Shown: positions 59,153 through 64,000 of the stretch, piece by piece | How positions within the stretch are numbered: the first letter of the stretch is position 1 | Layout of the letters: every line of letters begins with the position of its first letter | Origin: Megalonaias nervosa | Taxonomy: Eukaryota; Mollusca; Bivalvia; Unionida; Unionidae | Direction: 5' to 3' | Length of the DNA: 64,000 nucleotides | Assembly (NCBI GenBank): GCA_016617855.1 | Contig: JAECUM010001795.1 | Span: 62,001-126,000, forward strand | Notes under the pieces: model-generated | Database searches by the model: none | Seen by the model: only the letters and a program-made list of their open reading frames with translations | What the model was told of the DNA's origin: nothing | Translations under genes and position numbers: made by a program

Positions 59153-61249
59153 TTTTATTATATGCTCATTTTCTTATTCTACCCAAGGCTTAAATATACC
59201 AACAAAAAACCCTGCAAGAAACAGAGTAACTGAATGTATGCCGTATTCCAAACTAAATACACAAGCGTAGATGCATCATTACACAACAACATTATTAGTG
59301 CGCACGTAACTCCGCCCAGATAAATTTGAAGTTGGTCGCGCGCTAGACGTAAGTTTCGAAAGAAAATGGCGTTTGGTCAACTTAAAATTGAATTTGGAGT
59401 CATATTGTGAATGACTGCGCATTGCAACAACTTTTCCATTTGATCTGAAATGAATACGTTTTGGCATTTTTGTCGATTCGACGCAATTTCGTGATTATGA
59501 TCTGGATTTAGTAACTTAAGCGTCTGTGGCAACTCTACATGAAATACATCGTATCGAAGCAGCGAGGCAGAAGTATGTTGACATCTGCATGCGTGTTTCT
59601 GTTCTGTCATTGAATGATTCAAATCATAATGTGGGGAAAATATGAAGTCTTTCAATTGCAATTATCGAAAAGACGCTGTGGAATTTAATGTTTATTTCAT
59701 TTTGAGTGCAGTAAGGAGGATGTAATTGCACTTGGAATATACTCAGTAGTCGAAATTACAGTACAATTTCGAAATGTGTAATCAATCTTGAGAACCCATG
59801 ACATGGCTCATGTAATTCGGATTTGCAGAACTAAGAAAGTACATTTTGAGGAAATTCAGGATGTAAAATTGTAAGTATATTTTTGCCATTTTTATTACCA
59901 GCTAAAGACAAGTTTATGTCTTATAACTTGCATGTTATTGTAAGGACCCTGTCTGGCGTCTATAGCTGGCCTTAATCTGAAACATTGTATCAAAAAAGTT
60001 AACGCGGAATGTGCCAAAGCTGCTGATATGTGGCAGTCCATGAAACATTTGCTTTAGTTCATTCAGAAAAAAATTGTTTATTTACAATAGAAAGTAGTTC
60101 CTTTATTCGCGTGCATTCAGTATAAATTCAGCGCGAGGGTGCAATATCGTGAAAAACTAAACGATTCTGACAATGTAAAGTTAACGGAGAAAAGAAAGAG
60201 CGTATAATAAAATTACTTTTTAACTGTCGGACACAGTCGAATATGGAGCAGGGCAAGGAATTTTGTGTCATGTATTAACAAAGAGATTGGCTGATGATGT
60301 GGGGGAGAGGGATTCCTATGCCAATGTGACACAAACACCGATATTACAATAACTACATGTACTTATCCTAGTTACATAACCGGAGTTTAATTCATGGATG
60401 ATTATTTTAAAATCTTTTCACAAAATTGTTAGATTACATGTGTTGATGTGTGTTCATTGATTTTGATATGGGTCTTTATGAGAATAAGATAGATAAATGT
60501 ATTCAGCTCGATCTTGCGTTAGTGATACACGCTTATAGATGGTTAATTGATTTTAGATCAAAATCTACTATAGATAGTCATATACGAATATTTTCACACA
60601 AAAAAGAAACTAAAGGTTTAGCAAAAGGTAAGGAATGGAGGGATGTTTTATGGGAGGGAGAGATACAATATAATCTGTCTTCAAGATATTCATGTGACTA
60701 AAGAACGAGAGCCATCTGATAAAGCTAAATTTGGATTTTATTATATTTTCACTTTATATATGAATAATAGTGGGGGGTGCAATTTTGTTCAACAATAATT
60801 TTGATTATAAAAATAAATAAATGGATAGAAAGGCGATAAAATGGGAAACTATGTGATAACTGACCTGGCCGGCCGTGAGTAGAGTACTCAGAAGGGAATA
60901 TTACGGCGGTAGGTGGAGGCCATTAGAAGATGAATAATTCTGTAGTAAAAGACGAAGAATCTATTAAAATAGTACAGAAAGCATATCACTGAAACAGATG
61001 GCATTGATATAAAAGACTTTAAACCTGAGAATCTTACATTCAGTACATGTATATGATCAATTATTTTTAGAGACCTTATTACAGTGTACTTATAATGTAG
61101 GAAACATGATAAAATATGATTCGTATAAGAACAGAAAAGAAAGTTTTGAAATAAATGAACATGAATGAAAAGGGCATTGAATATCTGGAAAAGTAAATAT
61201 GTCAAAATTACAACAGCATAAGTAGAAATAACACAAGAGTTTGAGAATA
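59153..61249. other. No gene recognised
   Basis: AT-rich. The 83-codon frame at 60450-60701 and the hydrophobic minus frame at 60888-61265 show no known domain. The former might be an upstream part of the LINE fossil that follows. Confidence 0.45.
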
Positions 61250-61670
61250 GAAATAACAATTGCAATCAATGAGAAATAAGAAAATGCAAAGTGTGTTGCT
61301 AACATCAAACGCAATATACATGGATATAACATAAGAGAAAAGCCAACTAAGCACTTCTTTAATTTAGAAAATATGAATTATACCAAGTAAGTCACGTCAA
61401 AGTCGATAGATGAGTTTCAAAATAAATATACAGATACAAAATATATTTAAGAAGAACAATAATGAACAAAATTATTATTAGTAGTTATATAATGGAACAA
61501 GTATTGCGGATGAGAGAACTTGAAGATGAATGAGGTCCAAAATGAATGTAAGCTTACCAATAACGTGGAACAAAATTTATGTGGTGAAATTAGCAAGAAT
61601 TAAGTAAAGGTATTTAAAGATATGCATATTGATAAAGGTCCAGGTTTAGGCTTTTTGCCGTGTAGGTTTT
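61250..61670 (+). pseudogene. L1-like LINE fossil (region before the RT core)
   Basis: Reading about 61311-61380 gives GYNIREKPTKHFFNLENMNY, the pattern EKPTKYFFNLEKRN found ahead of the RT core in L1-type ORF2. Near 61590-61640, CGEISKN, a stop and VFKDMHIDKGPG resemble the EI…AL…M…KSPG segment. Stops are frequent and the core is missing. Confidence 0.55.
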
Positions 61671-61691
61671 AACAACTTGTGTGAAGGATGT

Positions 61692-61699
<8 letters not shown>

Positions 61700-61739
<40 letters not shown>
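61700..61739 (+). repeat. (GT)n microsatellite
   Basis: 20 GT units. Confidence 0.95.
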
Positions 61740-61742
<3 letters not shown>

Positions 61743-61779
61743 ATAATGAGATAAATAATCATGGATAAAACCATATCAT

Positions 61780-62145
61780 TCACTAAAAGTTGTGAGTGAT
61801 GTTCCTTTGATATTTCCTAGTTGACGATAATGATTCGGTTTGCTTGGATTAAAATCAAATAACCACTGTTAATGGTCAGCCCACACATTGATTTTAAATA
61901 GATATTCGTTCAAAACACCGGCAGGTAGGGTTAGGTCCTCAGCAATAGTTGGCAATGATGTAAAATTAGCAAACAATCTTTACTGGACCGAATATCAGTG
62001 ACACTATCATTAATCTAAATTACAAATAACAGTGATCCTGGTATGGGTTCCTGGGGCACACCAGCCCTGATATGTTGACCTAAAATACAAACTTCTATAA
62101 CAAACTTTTGCGTTTTGCTCGTGCAAGTAATACTAAACTTCTTGG
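61780..62145 (-). pseudogene. LINE reverse-transcriptase fossil (Jockey-like)
   Basis: On the minus strand, RAGVPQEPIPGSLLFVI then INDSVTDI (about 62075-61995) matches the RAGVPQGSILGPLLF…INDI block. The FADD zone that should follow is frameshifted. A downstream CGLTINSGYLILIQANRI resembles the WLVDFNPNKTE segment. Inactive. Confidence 0.65.
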
Positions 62146-62194
62146 GATTGCATTTTTAAAAAGAATAACATTTGAAAACAAATACTCTAAAGGG

Positions 62195-62481
62195 CAGTGC
62201 CTGATTACCCATTTAGTACACTAAGCACTTGCTTAGAGCATCAGCCCAACAGGGCACCAGAAAAAAATTCAAACTAATTATCGATGATAAAATTGAATAA
62301 ATTATAAATGACCATTTCGATCTGCATGTACAAGTATTTTGATTTGGAATGATGACAACACTGGTATTTTCCCACCTTTTTAGCTTTTAATATTGTTTTC
62401 TTGAGTTTCACATTTTTTCGGGGGGGGGGGGTCATAATATTTTCAGTACTTAGGGCCCTGGAAGGCCTTAATCTGGCACTG
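62195..62481 (-). mobile_element. hAT-type MITE, copy 2 (inverted), 8-bp TSD
   Basis: Inverted copy of 43676-43989: it begins CAGTGCCTGATTACCC, has ACTAAGCACTTGCTTAG and GGTATTTTCCCACC inside, and ends CCTTAATCTGGCACTG. Flanks are CTAAAGGG (62187-62194) and CTAAAGAG (62482-62489), a duplication with one mismatch. A G run at 62421-62430 replaces mixed sequence of copy 1. Confidence 0.86.
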
Positions 62482-62489
62482 CTAAAGAG

Positions 62490-63185
62490 TTATCAAAATG
62501 TTGTAGCCGTCGATGACACAGAACCTCTCAAATAAAGAACACGGCTTTTATTGTAAGATTTCAAATGGGGAAAATCGGAGACAAAGTTTTAAAACAAGCA
62601 TTCACATTATTTACTTGTTCAAATGAATAATTTGGACGTGGATTGTGCGAGTTTCAGAGTTAAACATTCTTTTAAATTGTGCGTACTTTGCGTATGTCTT
62701 TAAATGGTTTTCACTTCTCTGAAGGTTTTATCATGCATGTTATTAACGTCCAAATCAATGTAAATACATCTTCATGAGAGATAATTTATACGCTGTTGGT
62801 ATAAATACATGGTTCATCGCTTTTCTGCGTGATCATTAACAAGTTGTTTTTTATGTGTTCATATCAAGAATAGAGGCTACAAAGAGTAAAATTTTATCTC
62901 TAAGACCAAATTCAGTGAAAGTTGACAGTCTTCTCATTATCACTTTATTCTTCTATCCACGCTTCGGGTTGAGGTGGTGACTGGGGATGGAGCAATATAA
63001 CTGAGTTATACATGAAATATTTGCTTATCAAACACATCACCTTAAAGAAATCCTTTTTGAGGATTTATGCAGAATAAAATTTAATTCAACAACATATATT
63101 TGTTTATATCCTGCTTTTTCCGCTTTCTAGTTTTAGTTTTAGGTAATGAGTGTTTGCTTGACAAAGCCCATAGCCTGTCAATGAT
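62490..63185. other. No gene recognised
   Basis: Non-coding AT-rich sequence. Confidence 0.5.
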
Positions 63186-63352
63186 AGTTTGGTTTGATGA
63201 TTTACAGCATCGCAAAAAATGTGTTATTTAATACTGTGGCAATAGGAGTAACATGTCATGCCAAAGGACACATCACGATAACCAACCATGATCAGATTTG
63301 AACCCGCACCCTTTCGGTCGCGATTCTGGAACGCTAACCGCTGATCCACTGT
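63186..63352 (-). mobile_element. tRNA-headed SINE of a further family
   Basis: On the minus strand AGTGGATCAGCGGTTAGCGT (box A) is followed about 35 bases on by GCGGGTTCAAATCTG (box B), then a non-tRNA body (TTGGTTATCGTGATGTGTCC). The acceptor stem does not close into a tRNA, so a SINE is preferred. Confidence 0.55.
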
Positions 63353-64000
63353 TTGATATGGATGTTTATTTTCATTTTTTAAAGAAACAATCTAAGGTAA
63401 GAATCAGAAGAGAAATTTCACTGAGATCTCTTGAAAAAAATAAAAGCTGTTTCATTGAAATTGCACTTTGCTCATTACTTTCTAAAGATTTTTCATTCGT
63501 TAGCTTTGTCTGTTTACACAATGTAAAGTTATCACCATTTGTGGATGTTATTAAAAACGAGGTCATAGTAGGAAGGGTCTGCCTTCTCTGTTTTCCATAG
63601 TACTGGTCTTTGCTGCCTAATTTTCTAAAAGCACAATATCGTCTTCCCTAAAATGCGCCTTAACTTCATTTTATTAAAATATCAGCGACGTTTTTTCCCC
63701 TTAAATATAACTGTCCCTGTTTCCCACCTCGGATAAAAACTAAAGAAAACTCGGGGTCTCAAAAGTTGTCACTTGACACTTCATCAATTATAGAAGGGTG
63801 AACGTGCAGTGCAAGTAGCATTGGGACTTGGATGAAATGCCATGATCGATCATCTGTATCTGCTGACGGATAGATGATCAATTAATAATCGATTAATTCG
63901 TGCACAGTATGTCTTACCGAAACCGGGGCTTTTTATTAAATGGCCTAAAGCCTAAAACAGCTGTAACATTGCACAGAGCTTAATTTCCACCAAAGTCAAT
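63353..64000. other. No gene recognised
   Basis: The open frame at 63298-63600 begins inside the SINE head and shows no domain. Nothing else stands out. Confidence 0.5.

Noticed and set aside
60888..61332. Hydrophobic minus-strand frames (possible membrane protein)
   Set aside because: Phe/Leu/Ile/Ser-rich reading is expected from A-rich DNA read in reverse. The + strand here leads into an L1-like fossil.

Overview
The window is eukaryotic, AT-rich and repeat-dense. It comes from an invertebrate genome, most probably a mollusc. That is an inference from the split gene with GT-AG introns, the tRNA-headed SINEs, the decayed LINEs, the hAT-type MITEs and the many long (TA)n, (CA)n and (GA)n microsatellites. 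There are no operons, ribosome-binding sites or CRISPR arrays. The species cannot be named from the sequence alone.

One conventional protein-coding gene is convincing: a complete four-exon GADD45-family gene on the + strand (coding 15211-17976, 159 aa). It has a CCAAT box and a TATA box upstream (15037 and 15078), canonical splice sites, an AATAAA signal at 18671 and a possible 3'-UTR intron. An 8-bp-TSD hAT-like MITE sits in intron 2.

The rest is mostly mobile-element debris, layered by age. 1-9.1 kb: two copies of a dispersed repeat flank a 5'-truncated LINE (+) and a larger decayed LINE (-) that is split by an LTR-like insert. 9-14.4 kb: microsatellites, SINE-2 fragments, a LINE C-terminal fossil, a 1.85-kb LTR-like repeat and dispersed repeat R2. 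15-18.7 kb: GADD45. 18.7-30 kb: scattered SINEs, 54-bp and 55-bp tandem repeats and a pair of MITEs. 30-36 kb: a second LTR-like copy, repeat R3, SINE-1 and a 41-bp satellite. 36-49 kb: a 39-bp tandem repeat, a LINE fossil, two hAT MITEs, a foldback element filled with small palindromes, a third LTR-like copy and a 27-bp tandem repeat. 49-57 kb: a second foldback element, a 319-bp MITE, an intact SINE-1 with target-site duplications, a SINE nested in another element and a 51-bp tandem repeat. 57-64 kb: an inverted counterpart of the 45-46 kb repeat, a hairpin with perfect 32-bp arms, two further RT fossils and a second copy of the 43.7-kb hAT MITE.

I found no new enzymatic or defence system. 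The most informative observations are structural: SINE and MITE insertions dated by exact target-site duplications, microsatellites that grew inside copies of one repeat family, two foldback elements with tandem interiors, a perfect hairpin, and an array of octamer (ATGCAAAT) motifs at 55-bp spacing. Repeat-family names used here (SINE-1, SINE-2, R1-R4, LTR-like A-D) are local labels. Boundaries marked approximate were judged by eye.
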